Shown piece by piece: positions 22,283 to 30,022 of a stretch of 47,413 nucleotides of DNA (position 1 is the first letter of the stretch; each line of letters begins with the position of its first letter). The notes beneath the pieces were generated by a model. The model was not told the DNA's origin. It was given only the letters and a program-made list of their open reading frames with translations, and did no database searches. This DNA is from an uncultured Clostridia bacterium (GTDB lineage Bacteria > Bacillota > Clostridia > Christensenellales > Borkfalkiaceae). The position numbers and the translations under genes were made by a program. Location: the NCBI GenBank assembly GCA_944340905.1, contig CALVLT010000016.1, forward strand, positions 1 to 47,413, read 5' to 3'.

Positions 22283-23380
22283 ATGAAATTCGTATGCGAC
22301 GGCCTCTCCCTTTCGGAGGCAGTGATCAAGGTGAGCAAGGCGTGCGCCGTGCGCACGACGGCGCCCGTGATGGAGTGCATCAAGCTCTCCGCATTCGGGG
22401 AGGAAGTGACCCTGCTGGCAACGGACGGCGAACTCTCCATCCGCAAGAGCGTGAAGGCGGAAATTTTTGAAGAGGGAGAGGTGTGCGTCCCCGGGAAACT
22501 CTTTTCCGATTTCATCGGAAAACTCTCGGGGGAGGAGGTCTCCATCGCGACGGGGGAGAAGGGCGTGGAGATCAGGTACCGCGACGCGGGGACCTTTATG
22601 CAGAGCCTGCCTGCCGAAGAATTCCCCAAGATCGACTTTTCCGTGGGGGAAAATTCCTTCACGATGGGACAGGCGGCGCTCAAAAAGATCATTGCGGAGA
22701 CGGTGTTCTGCTGCGCGCAGGACGATTCCCGCCCCGTGCTCAAGGGATGCCTGATGGAGTTCGGCGACAAGCTGGAGATGACCGCGCTGGACGGCTACCG
22801 CCTGGCGATCGCCGCGGCGCCCATCCTTGCCAAGAGCGGGGAGCAGAGCATCATCTGCCCCGCCCGCACGCTTACAGAAATTTCCCGCATGCTGGAAAAG
22901 GACGAGGAGGAGATCACCCTGTATACGCAGGGAGGGATGCTGCTCGTGCAGGCGGAGGGGACGACCATCGTCTCCCGCCTCTATCAGGGCGAATTCATCC
23001 GCAAGGAGAACGTGGTGCCCGGCAACTTCTCCACGGTCGTCACGTTGGTGAAGGAGGAGCTGATCGCCTCCGTCGAGCGCGCCGCCATTCTCATCCGCGG
23101 GGACAAGAACAACCTTGTGACGATGGAGATCGGCACGGAGAGCGTGAAAATTTCCTCCGTCTCCGATTTCGGCAACGTTGCCGAGGTCGTGAAGGCACAG
23201 GTGCAGGGCATGGAGATGACCATCTCGATGAACGCGAAATACCTGCTCGACGCGCTGCGCGCGCTCGGGGAGGAAAAGATCGCGATCTCCTTCAACGGGT
23301 CGGTCTCCCCCTTTATTTTGCAGAACGAACAGGCAAAAGACAGCCTGTATCTCATTTTGCCCGTCAGAAACGCCACATAA
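22283..23380 (+). CDS. dnaN: DNA polymerase III sliding clamp (beta subunit)
   Basis: A 365-residue beta clamp that forms a ring on DNA and tethers polymerase III and other replication and repair proteins. The start MKFVCDGLSLSEAVIKVSKAC, the EEFPKIDF segment and the C-terminus YLILPVRNA are typical of Bacillota DnaN. Length matches the family. AGGAGG lies 6 bases before the ATG. It directly follows oriC on the leading strand. In most Bacillota dnaA lies upstream; here it does not, and rpmH with its own promoter follows instead of recF/gyrB. Confidence 0.96.
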   Translation: MKFVCDGLSLSEAVIKVSKACAVRTTAPVMECIKLSAFGEEVTLLATDGELSIRKSVKAEIFEEGEVCVPGKLFSDFIGKLSGEEVSIATGEKGVEIRYRDAGTFMQSLPAEEFPKIDFSVGENSFTMGQAALKKIIAETVFCCAQDDSRPVLKGCLMEFGDKLEMTALDGYRLAIAAAPILAKSGEQSIICPARTLTEISRMLEKDEEEITLYTQGGMLLVQAEGTTIVSRLYQGEFIRKENVVPGNFSTVVTLVKEELIASVERAAILIRGDKNNLVTMEIGTESVKISSVSDFGNVAEVVKAQVQGMEMTISMNAKYLLDALRALGEEKIAISFNGSVSPFILQNEQAKDSLYLILPVRNAT

Positions 23381-23384
23381 TCGC

Positions 23385-23413
23385 TTGACGGACGGGCGCA
23401 AATCGCATATAAT
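23385..23413 (+). promoter_or_regulatory. Promoter of rpmH-rnpA
   Basis: TTGACG (23385-23390), 17 bases and TATAAT (23408-23413), starting 4 bases after the dnaN stop codon. Confidence 0.8.
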
Positions 23414-23445
23414 CAAAAAACAGGACAAACATAAGGAGTCTTTTT

Positions 23446-23580
23446 ATGAAGAGGACATATCAGCCCAAGAAGCGCCAGAGGAGCAAAGTACACGGATTCA
23501 GAAAGCGCATGGCGACGCAGGGCGGAAGAAAGACGCTCAAGAGAAGAAGAAACAAGGGCAGAAAGCACATTTCCGCGTAA
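23446..23580 (+). CDS. rpmH: Ribosomal protein bL34
   Basis: A 44-residue basic protein of the large ribosomal subunit, starting [12 protein letters not shown] and ending [12 protein letters not shown], nearly invariant in bL34. AAGGAG lies 7 bases before the ATG. It is followed by rnpA after 9 bases, the conserved rpmH-rnpA pair, in which ribosomal protein and RNase P protein are co-expressed. Orientation is unusual: the pair runs the same way as dnaN and directly downstream of it. Confidence 0.98.
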   Translation: MKRTYQPKKRQRSKVHGFRKRMATQGGRKTLKRRRNKGRKHISA

Positions 23581-23589
23581 CAAAGCGCC

Positions 23590-23979
23590 ATGAAATACCT
23601 GCGGATCAAGAAGCAGAAGGACTTTACGAGAATCCTGCGGGTCGGAAAAAGGGCGCATGCGCAGAGCCTGACCGTCGTCTGGACGCCGTCCGACAGGACG
23701 CGGTTTGCGGTGTGCGTGGGAAAGAAGTACGGCAAGAGCGTCGTGCGCAACCGTCTGAAACGCCTTTTGCGCGAAGCATTCCGCTCCAATGCGGAATGTT
23801 TAAGCATACCTTGCGATGTTCTGCTCATTCCGCGGGTGGCAAAGGAATATTCGTATGCCGCATTTGCCCGTGACGTCGGAAAAATATTCAGAAAAGAAAA
23901 GCTTGCCGCGCCCCGTGCTGAAGGAAGTGCTCAGGCGCAATGCGGCAGTTCTTGCGAAGACCCTGAGGAAGCGGTTTAG
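23590..23979 (+). CDS. rnpA: Ribonuclease P protein component
   Basis: A 129-residue basic protein that binds the RNase P RNA and helps it cleave 5' leaders from pre-tRNAs. The RNR motif is seen at R53-R55 in KSVVRNRLKRLLREAFR, and the N-terminal IKKQKDFTRILRVGKR segment is typical. Usual length is 110-120. The last 20 residues (PRAEGSAQAQCGSSCEDPEEAV) are unrelated to the family and lie where the frame overlaps yidD by up to 125 bases. Confidence 0.93.
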   Translation: MKYLRIKKQKDFTRILRVGKRAHAQSLTVVWTPSDRTRFAVCVGKKYGKSVVRNRLKRLLREAFRSNAECLSIPCDVLLIPRVAKEYSYAAFARDVGKIFRKEKLAAPRAEGSAQAQCGSSCEDPEEAV

Positions 23980-24217
23980 CTCCCCCTTGAAGGGGCTGTG
24001 CATCCGCATGATCTGTTTCTATCAGAAGTATCTCTCGCACGGGACGTGCCTGTACACGCCCACCTGTTCGGAATACACCAAGCGGTGCATCAACAATCTC
24101 GGCGTCCTTCCGGGCATTTTATGCGGAATGTGGCGCATCCTGCGGTGCAATCCCCTCTCCAAGGGGGGGATCGATCCCGCGCCCGAGGCCTGCTTCAAGA
24201 AGAAGTGGCTGATCTGA
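23855..24217 (+). CDS. yidD: Membrane protein insertion efficiency factor YidD
   Basis: YidD is a small, amphipathic membrane-associated protein thought to help YidC and Sec insert membrane proteins. The core (MICFYQKYLS, CLYTPTCSEYTKRCI, GMWRILRCNPLSKGGIDPAP) shows the conserved cysteines and the RCNP motif. Core length is about 70 residues. The start is uncertain: ATG at 23855 gives 120 residues and a 125-base overlap with rnpA; GTG at 23915 gives 100. An N-terminal basic stretch before MICFYQKY is expected either way. The order rnpA-yidD-yidC is standard. Confidence 0.88.
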   Translation: MPHLPVTSEKYSEKKSLPRPVLKEVLRRNAAVLAKTLRKRFSSPLKGLCIRMICFYQKYLSHGTCLYTPTCSEYTKRCINNLGVLPGILCGMWRILRCNPLSKGGIDPAPEACFKKKWLI

Positions 24218-24230
24218 AAGGCAGAAAACT

Positions 24231-25745
24231 ATGCAACTAATGTCGTTATTGAACAGCGTGGGGATCACCCTGCTGCAGGAGGGATACCAGATCGGGCTGG
24301 ACTGGCTCGGTCAGTTTGTGCGGGCGATCATCGAGAGCGTCGGCATCATCGGCGTGGGCATCATCTGCTTTACGCTCATCCTCAAGGCGATCACCCTCCC
24401 CTTCGACGTCTACCAGCGCGTCAAGACGCGCAAACAGACGCTCATCATGCGCAGCATGCGCGAGGACCTCGACAAGCTCCAGCAGCAGTACGCGAACGAC
24501 AAGAACATGTACAACCAGAAGATGATGGAGCTGTACAAGAAGAACGGCTACAGTGTGTTCGGCGCATGTCTGCCGATGATCATCTCGTTTGTCGTCATCA
24601 TCGTCGCGTTCCAGGGTTTCAACGCCTATTCCCGCTACGCCAACCTCAACTTCTTTGTGGAGATGTCGGGCGACTACAACGCCGCCATTCTGGCGAACGG
24701 GGAGCAGGGCATCGACTTTATGCTCGCACGCGGCGAGGACGGGAACATCCTTGTCGGCGGGGACGGGAGCGTCACCCTCGTCTGGACGGACGGGGAGGGC
24801 GAGCAGCAGCGCCCTATCCGGCAGGGCGAAAGCTTTGCCGAGGGTGGCTGCACCTATACCATGTCCGCGGTCGGCAGCGTCAGTTACTATCTGACCGTCA
24901 TGCCGGAGGACGAGAACAAATATCTCTTTTACGGCTATTCGCTGGAATCGACGGGCATTTCCAAGGCGTATTCCATCGATACGGACAGGCTGCTGAGCTA
25001 CTTGCAGACGAACGATGCGGCGGCGTATGAGACGATTACGGCTGCGGAAAACCGGGACAGCGCCTGCCTGGACTATGTGAAAGGGCTGGGCGCGACGGCG
25101 GCCAAGACGTGGTACGAATCGCACCGGGCAAACTTTTTGTGGGTGGAGAACGTGTGGTATCCCGACGTCTCGTACAACCACCCCATCCCGCAGGACTATG
25201 CGACCTTCCGGCAGAACTTCGGCAATGTGGAAGTGACCCTTGCGGACGGTTCCACCGCGCCCCTGCAGAACATCTTCAGCGAACAGAACTACAACGACCT
25301 GACGGCGGGGCTTTCCGAGGAAAAGGAGGCGCCCAACGGTTATTTCGGGCTGATCATCCTCTCCATCGGGCTGATGGTGCTCTCGCAGTTCGTCATGATG
25401 AAGTCGCAGAAGGAGAGCAACCAGTACCAGACGGTGGACGGACAGGGCGCCAAAACGCAGAAGATCATGCTCGTCATGATGCCGCTCATCTATGCCATCT
25501 TCGCCTTCATGTACAGTGCGGCGTTCACCATCTACATGCTGATCTCGAGCTTGTTCTCGCTGATCGTGACGCTCGCCTCCAACTTCATTCTCGGCAGGGT
25601 GTTCGCGAAGAAGGAAGAAAAGCAGGTCATCGAAGTCAATACCAACAAGCCCAAGTGGCTCATCGAGCGCGAGGCGCGCGAACGCGAAGAGCAGAAAAAT
25701 ACCAAAAACAAGGACCGCAGCAGCGGCAAAAATAAGAAGGAATAA
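24231..25745 (+). CDS. yidC: Membrane protein insertase YidC/Oxa1 with large external insert
   Basis: A 504-residue insertase that moves proteins into the membrane alone or with SecYEG. Transmembrane segments are near residues 34-57, 103-125, 375-395, 405-430 and 432-455. The charged cytosolic hairpin (VKTRKQTLIMRSMREDLDKLQQQYANDKNMYNQ is shown here only by its ends, VKTRKQ and NMYNQ) lies between the first two. About 240 residues of soluble sequence sit between the second and third segments, where Bacillus SpoIIIJ has a short loop. The C-terminal tail is basic. Bacillus YidC is about 260 residues. The ATG follows AAAGG 14 bases after yidD. Confidence 0.92.
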   Translation: MQLMSLLNSVGITLLQEGYQIGLDWLGQFVRAIIESVGIIGVGIICFTLILKAITLPFDVYQRVKTRKQTLIMRSMREDLDKLQQQYANDKNMYNQKMMELYKKNGYSVFGACLPMIISFVVIIVAFQGFNAYSRYANLNFFVEMSGDYNAAILANGEQGIDFMLARGEDGNILVGGDGSVTLVWTDGEGEQQRPIRQGESFAEGGCTYTMSAVGSVSYYLTVMPEDENKYLFYGYSLESTGISKAYSIDTDRLLSYLQTNDAAAYETITAAENRDSACLDYVKGLGATAAKTWYESHRANFLWVENVWYPDVSYNHPIPQDYATFRQNFGNVEVTLADGSTAPLQNIFSEQNYNDLTAGLSEEKEAPNGYFGLIILSIGLMVLSQFVMMKSQKESNQYQTVDGQGAKTQKIMLVMMPLIYAIFAFMYSAAFTIYMLISSLFSLIVTLASNFILGRVFAKKEEKQVIEVNTNKPKWLIEREAREREEQKNTKNKDRSSGKNKKE

Positions 25746-25749
25746 GGGT

Positions 25750-26715
25750 ATGGAAAACATTTTCACAGGGAAGACGGTGGAAGAGGCCGTCAAGGCCGGG
25801 CTGGAAACGCTCGGGCTGCAGGAAGAGGACGTCGAGGTGGAAGTCCTCGACGAAGGAAAAAAGCGCATCATCGGTTCCAAGCCGGCGCAGGTAAAGCTCA
25901 CCGTCAGGCAGAAAAAGACGGACGGCGAGCGCGCCGTCGCCTTTCTGGAGGGGCTGCTCCCCCTGCTCGGCACACAGGCGGGCGTGAGACTCGTCAGCGA
26001 AGAGGAAAAGATCGTCATCGAGCTGACCACGGAATCGGCAAAGAGCATCATCGGCAGGCGCGGGGAGATCATCGACGCCGTACAGACGCTTGCGGGCGCC
26101 GTGGCGAATACGGGCAGAAAGGAATACAAGCGGGTGGTCGTCGATTGCGGGAACTATCGCGAGGACCGCGAGGAGACCTTAAAGCGCGTTGCGAACAAGC
26201 TGGCGGCAAAGGCGGTGCGCCTTGGAAAGCGGGTGCGCCTCGAGCCGATGAACCCCTATGAGCGCCGCATCATCCACGCCGCGCTCGTGGACAATCCCGA
26301 CGTCACCACCAAGAGCGAGGGCAAGGAGCCGCAGCGCTTTGTGGTCATCATCCCCAAGAACATGAAACCCTATGAGCGGCGCGAGCGCGGCGGCAGGAAC
26401 GACAGGAACGACCGCGGAGGCAGCCGCGGCAGATTCAACCGCGACAACCGCGAGGGCGGACGGGGCAGGTATGACCGCAATGACAGAGGCAGCCGCTACG
26501 GCGACAGAAAGCCCTATCCCAAGCGCGAGCTGCCTGCAGAGGGAACGCCCGAATCGTCGGGCACCAGTTTCAGGCGCGAGGGAGGCTCCTCGAGCGGCTA
26601 CCGCAAGGGCAGCTTTTCGGGATTCTTCGGCACCTACCTCGGCAAGGATGAGGAGGCAACGGCCCCCGAGACGCCCGCCGCTCCTTCCCCCACCGGATCG
26701 GACGACGAGGAATAA
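25750..26715 (+). CDS. jag: KH/R3H RNA-binding protein Jag (KhpB) with RG-rich tail
   Basis: A 321-residue RNA-binding protein. Residues 1-50 form the Jag-N domain (MENIFTGKTVEEAVKAGLETLG). A KH domain follows (TTESAKSIIGRRGEIIDAVQ, about 95-150), then an R3H domain (MNPYERRIIHAAL to VVIIPK, about 170-205). KhpB works with KhpA and influences cell-wall synthesis and small RNAs in Gram-positives. The last 110 residues are low complexity, with many RG, GGR and DRND units and an acidic end. yidC-jag linkage is standard; the start is 4 bases after the yidC stop. Usual length is 200-260, so the tail is additional. Confidence 0.92.
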   Translation: MENIFTGKTVEEAVKAGLETLGLQEEDVEVEVLDEGKKRIIGSKPAQVKLTVRQKKTDGERAVAFLEGLLPLLGTQAGVRLVSEEEKIVIELTTESAKSIIGRRGEIIDAVQTLAGAVANTGRKEYKRVVVDCGNYREDREETLKRVANKLAAKAVRLGKRVRLEPMNPYERRIIHAALVDNPDVTTKSEGKEPQRFVVIIPKNMKPYERRERGGRNDRNDRGGSRGRFNRDNREGGRGRYDRNDRGSRYGDRKPYPKRELPAEGTPESSGTSFRREGGSSSGYRKGSFSGFFGTYLGKDEEATAPETPAAPSPTGSDDEE

Positions 26716-26868
26716 GGCTGTGGTCAATCCCTCCAAGGCGTAAGCAGGGATAAATCGCGGACGACGCACTGAACACGCCGCCCTGCATCAGGGTGACGGG
26801 GAATCAGACTGTGATCGTGCCATCGGGCACGCAATGCTCTCCTCGAAAAGAGATAAATTATCACCGAC

Positions 26869-26893
26869 AGGGCAGAGGTTTCTCTGCCCTTCC
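26869..26893 (+). terminator. Terminator after jag
   Basis: AGGGCAGAG and CTCTGCCCT arms with a GTTT loop, followed by TCCGTTATT, about 155 bases after the jag stop. The bases between show no gene. The T-run is short. Confidence 0.6.
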
Positions 26894-26924
26894 GTTATTC
26901 GTGCGAAAGCCATAGCGCTCGGCG

Positions 26925-27735
26925 CCTGGATCCCGTCACTCAGAGCGCAGCGAAGAGTCCCCTCATACATTGTCTTACAGGCACAAAAACGCGAACAAGC
27001 CTTCCCCCTCGGGGGTGAGCCATGCGTTATGCGCATCAGCGCAGTGCGCTGTGCGCGCATGTCGAACTGAGAAATCGCCATATCAGCGGCGATTTCGTGC
27101 CCGCCCGACGCGGAGCGGCGCACGAGCGTAGCCGAAGTAGGCGGCGCTTTCCCTTGGCGCCGCCAAGACAGGTGTCAGGCGAGCTTGCGAGCCTGACGGA
27201 TGAGGGGGAAATGCTCCCTTAACACTTTTTAAGATGACAAAGGACAGAAAGGATTGCACTCCGCGCGAGGGGATTCTTACTGCGGCTACGCCTTGTGCGC
27301 TGCGTCGTCAAAATACTTCTGCAAGCGGGTATTTTTCCTCACATCGGGCGGGACCGGCGCCCTCTGAATGACGGTTCCCTTGCTTACCGTCATAACATCG
27401 CCTCTTCGATGCTTGTGTGCCTCCTGCGGCGGCGAGCAGAGCGGAACGAAATGATAAAACCGCAGCACTCACAAAAAAGATTTGCTTGCAAAGCTTTTTT
27501 GTGAAAAGGGTGAAAAGCGCGTTATGCGCATCAGCGCAGTGCGCTGTGCGCGCGCTTTGAACTAAGGATTTTGCATTATCAGTGCAAAATCCGTGCCCGA
27601 AGGAGGCACTTTACCTTGGTGCCGCCAAGATGGCAGAAGATCAAGACGTGGTGTTCGGCTTTGCCGAATACCCGTGCCCACCTTCTTGCCGCGACGCAGA
27701 ATCCCCTCATACGTTGTCTTACGAGCAAGAGAAAG
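26925..27735 (+). repeat. Mosaic hairpin repeats, copies R3 and R4
   Basis: The densest repeat block. R3 (26930-27200) has the shared CATGCGTTATGCGCATCAGC segment, then a hairpin at 27071-27096 whose stem differs from R1/R2 but pairs perfectly, then CTTGGCGCCGCCAAG and a GTCAGGC/GCCTGAC hairpin (27174-27197). A reversed module lies at 27255-27450. R4 (27455-27735) is near-identical to R1 except that the long A/T hairpin at 27470-27503 is inverted. No real gene is seen in this block. Confidence 0.88.
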
Positions 27736-27802
27736 CGGCAGATTTTTCCTCGGGAAAAAGCGCCGCAATAGCCTTCAATCACAGCCACGGGAGGAAGAAC
27801 CT

Positions 27803-28276
27803 ATGCGAAAATCGGAGCGCGAGATCAGGGAGTTGCAGGATATTTTTGCCCTCGTCGGGCGGTGCCAGACCGTCCGCATGGGGCTGTATGACGGGGAATA
27901 CCCCTATGTCGTGCCCCTTTCCTTCGGTTACGAGGAAAAAGAGGACACGCTGGTCGTGTATTTCCACTGCGCAAGGGAGGGCAAAAAGCTCGATCTGCTC
28001 GCGCGGGATGCGCGCGTCTGCCTGGAATGGGACGTGCTGCACGGATACGTGGAGACGGGCCATTCGGTGACGGCGGACTATGAGAGCGTCATCGCCTTCG
28101 GCACGGCCGCCCGCTGCGAGGGCGAGGAGCGCGTGCACGGCATCCGCCTTCTGCTCGAGCATACGGGCTTTGCACAATATTCCGCCGAGGCGTGCGCCGC
28201 CCTTCCCGTTGTGGAAGTCTATCGGGTGGTGTGTGAGCGCATCACGGGCAAGCGGCGGTTCCAGAAACAGGCATAA
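27803..28276 (+). CDS. Pyridoxamine 5'-phosphate oxidase-family protein (NimA-like)
   Basis: A 157-residue FMN-binding split-barrel protein. MRKSEREIRELQDIFALVGRC, VRMGLYDGEYPYVVPLSFGYE and the histidine-bearing YFHCAREGKKLDLLARDARVCLEWD follow the pattern of clostridial NimA-like/PPOX proteins, some of which reduce nitroimidazoles. Actual substrate is unknown. It is cytoplasmic. GGAGG lies 8 bases before the ATG at 27803. The upstream in-frame extension falls in repeat R4 and is rejected. The gene stands alone, and a terminator follows. Confidence 0.85.
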   Translation: MRKSEREIRELQDIFALVGRCQTVRMGLYDGEYPYVVPLSFGYEEKEDTLVVYFHCAREGKKLDLLARDARVCLEWDVLHGYVETGHSVTADYESVIAFGTAARCEGEERVHGIRLLLEHTGFAQYSAEACAALPVVEVYRVVCERITGKRRFQKQA

Positions 28277-28334
28277 TACCCCTTTCGGCAGCCGTTTTGT
28301 TCCGAAAAAGGGCATACGTATTTGAAATAGCGCA

Positions 28335-28369
28335 ACAAAAAAGACCTGCTAGCTGCAGGTCTTTTTTGT
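28335..28369. terminator. Bidirectional terminator
   Basis: AAAAAAGACCTGC and GCAGGTCTTTTTT arms around TAGCT. It serves the convergent genes ending at 28276 (plus) and 28377 (minus). Confidence 0.92.
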
Positions 28370-28376
28370 GTTCAGG

Positions 28377-28607
28377 TCAGTTCTCTTCCAGCCACTTCCT
28401 GGCGTTCGCCTTGGTGTAAGCTGTGATCTTCTCCGCCGCATATGCCGACTGTTCGCCGCCGTTCGTATACAGGAAGTAGTCCCCCTCGGGCGTCATGTAC
28501 ATCGTCATTTCATAGCCGGTGGGATCGCCGAACGCGCCGAACGTCACCTTCTTCACGACGGAAGCCGTTTCGGTGTTGTAGGTCTTGGTCTTCGTTGTCT
28601 TGATCAT
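28377..28607 (-). CDS. Small hypothetical protein
   Basis: A 76-residue soluble protein (MIKTTKTKTYNTETASVVKK, GDPTGYEMTMYMTPEGDYFLYTNGGEQSAYAAEKITAY). I recognise no family. It is Thr/Tyr/Lys-rich with no membrane segment. A consensus promoter and AAGGAG 10 bases before the ATG support expression. The longer upstream frame overlaps the promoter and is rejected. Confidence 0.7.
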   Translation of the reverse strand: MIKTTKTKTYNTETASVVKKVTFGAFGDPTGYEMTMYMTPEGDYFLYTNGGEQSAYAAEKITAYTKANARKWLEEN

Positions 28608-28638
28608 TGCCGTTTTCTCCTTTTTTGAATTTGTCAAT

Positions 28639-28667
28639 ATTGTACCCCTAGCACATAAATTTGTCAA
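28639..28667 (-). promoter_or_regulatory. Promoter of the 76-residue hypothetical gene
   Basis: On the minus strand TTGACA (28662-28667), 17 bases and TACAAT (28639-28644). TTGACAAATT is repeated just downstream (28628-28637), which may be a second -35 or an operator half-site. Confidence 0.75.
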
Positions 28668-28731
28668 CAAAACAAGGAAAATGGCTGAAATAATTTAGTA
28701 AAACGTTGTTTCGGACAAGCCTTGCTAACAA

Positions 28732-29283
28732 TCATACGCATTTTTGTGAACAGTTCACATTTTCCTGGCAGGAAAGGTCTGCAATGGCGGCAGCCACCGT
28801 TTCCGCCATGGAATAGACGACGCCCAGACGTGTCAGGTTGAACAGCGGATAGGAGAGGGGCGACTTCTTTGCAACGATGCCCAGCACGGAGACATCCCCC
28901 ACCTTGGGCAGACGCTTGTTTGCGCCTGCGCCGGGGCGGATGGGACCGGCAAGCACCTTGATCAGCCCCACGTCCTGCTCCTCCCCCACCGCTGCGTCTA
29001 CGGCAATGACGGGGCTGCCTGGGTGCGTCTTTTTGAGAAATTCCCCGAGATATTTTGCCTCTTTTGCGGTGACGGGGCTCTTCAACGAACCGTAGATATA
29101 GCCGCGGAAGGCGCTGCGGCGCAGCAGGGTTCCCGCAATGGGGCCGAGGCTGTCCCCCACCGCCAGGTCGCTGCCGATGCACAGCACGACGGGCGGGTGC
29201 TGCGGCGTTCCGATCGCGCGCTGCAACGCCATATAAAGTCCTGTTTCCGCCATGGTATTGTTGAAGTGAAAGGCGTAGTCCAT
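28732..29283 (-). CDS. yyaC: Sporulation protein YyaC (GPR-related peptidase fold)
   Basis: A 183-residue protein of the DUF1256/YyaC family, related in fold to the germination protease. Motifs: VVLCIGSDLAVGDSLGPIAG, VIAVDAAVGEEQDVGLIKV and GDVSVLGIVAKK. In B. subtilis yyaC lies near soj-spo0J and is expressed during sporulation; here parAB is 3.7 kb away, so the neighbourhood is partly kept. The start follows GGAG at 6 bases. It is divergent from cvpA. Confidence 0.9.
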   Translation of the reverse strand: MDYAFHFNNTMAETGLYMALQRAIGTPQHPPVVLCIGSDLAVGDSLGPIAGTLLRRSAFRGYIYGSLKSPVTAKEAKYLGEFLKKTHPGSPVIAVDAAVGEEQDVGLIKVLAGPIRPGAGANKRLPKVGDVSVLGIVAKKSPLSYPLFNLTRLGVVYSMAETVAAAIADLSCQENVNCSQKCV

Positions 29284-29360
29284 GTCTGTCTCCGTATGTC
29301 ACAATGATACCGCAATTGTTGCCCGCCGTGCGGGAATTTATAACAATTTGTCAAGAATGC

Positions 29361-29389
29361 GTGACATTTTGCGCAGAGTGTGCTATAAT
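29361..29389 (+). promoter_or_regulatory. Promoter of cvpA
   Basis: GTGACA (29361-29366), 17 bases and TATAAT (29384-29389), about 35 bases before the start codon. Confidence 0.6.
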
Positions 29390-29423
29390 GATGGCACAAA
29401 ATCGGAAACAAGGAGGAATGCAA

Positions 29424-29966
29424 GTGAATTTACTCGCCTCTTCCGCCTGGGTGCTGGATGTTGCCTTTATCGTCATTCTCATTTTGGGCATTCTCTTCGG
29501 GACCTGGCGCGGTTTTATAAAAGGTGTCTGCAAGCTTGCCGGCTGGATTTTCGCCCTGTTTGTGGCGTTCACCTTCTGCAATGCCTTCAAGAACTGTCTT
29601 GAAAGCGCATTCGGACTGACGAGCGCCATTGCAAGCGGCGTCGGGGAGACGGTCGCAAACTGGCTGAGCATCGCCATCGCATTTGTTGCGCTCTTCCTCA
29701 TCGTGAAGCTGGGGGCATGGCTGCTGGGAACGCTCGGCAAGATGCTTGTGGATAAGATCGCGGTATTCCGCACCATCGACCGCATACTTGGCGGTATTCT
29801 CGGACTTGCCGAGGCACTGTTCCTCATCTTCCTGCTGCTGAGCATCTGCAGCTGGATCAACGTGACGGCTGTCAACGATTTTATCGGACAGAGCAGCATT
29901 GTGAATGCCATCTACAATTGGGAATGGTTCCGCTGGGCGGCACAGTTCAACTTTCTGAAGGGATAA
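29424..29966 (+). CDS. CvpA family membrane protein
   Basis: A 180-residue protein with four hydrophobic segments (about residues 9-30, 34-52, 80-105 and 128-150 from the chosen start). The GFIKGVCKLAGWIFALFVAF segment is typical of CvpA (colicin V production homologue), an inner-membrane protein of poorly defined role in Gram-positives. GTG at 29424 lies 7 bases after AGGAGG and is preferred; an ATG 6 bases earlier is too close to the ribosome site. It is monocistronic, with a strong terminator. Confidence 0.82.
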   Translation: MNLLASSAWVLDVAFIVILILGILFGTWRGFIKGVCKLAGWIFALFVAFTFCNAFKNCLESAFGLTSAIASGVGETVANWLSIAIAFVALFLIVKLGAWLLGTLGKMLVDKIAVFRTIDRILGGILGLAEALFLIFLLLSICSWINVTAVNDFIGQSSIVNAIYNWEWFRWAAQFNFLKG

Positions 29967-29987
29967 GTACGGAACGATTTTGAATGA

Positions 29988-30022
29988 TCTGCGCCATGCA
30001 ATTTGCATGGCGCAGATTTTTT
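29988..30022 (+). terminator. Terminator of cvpA
   Basis: TCTGCGCCATGCA and TGCATGGCGCAGA arms with a 3-base loop, followed by six T residues. Confidence 0.92.

Noticed and set aside
27571-27771. Conserved MHYQCKIRARRRHF peptide, also at 234-539
   Set aside because: Both frames lie in repeat copies R1 and R4. Conservation is of the DNA, and substitutions follow hairpin pairing rather than codons.
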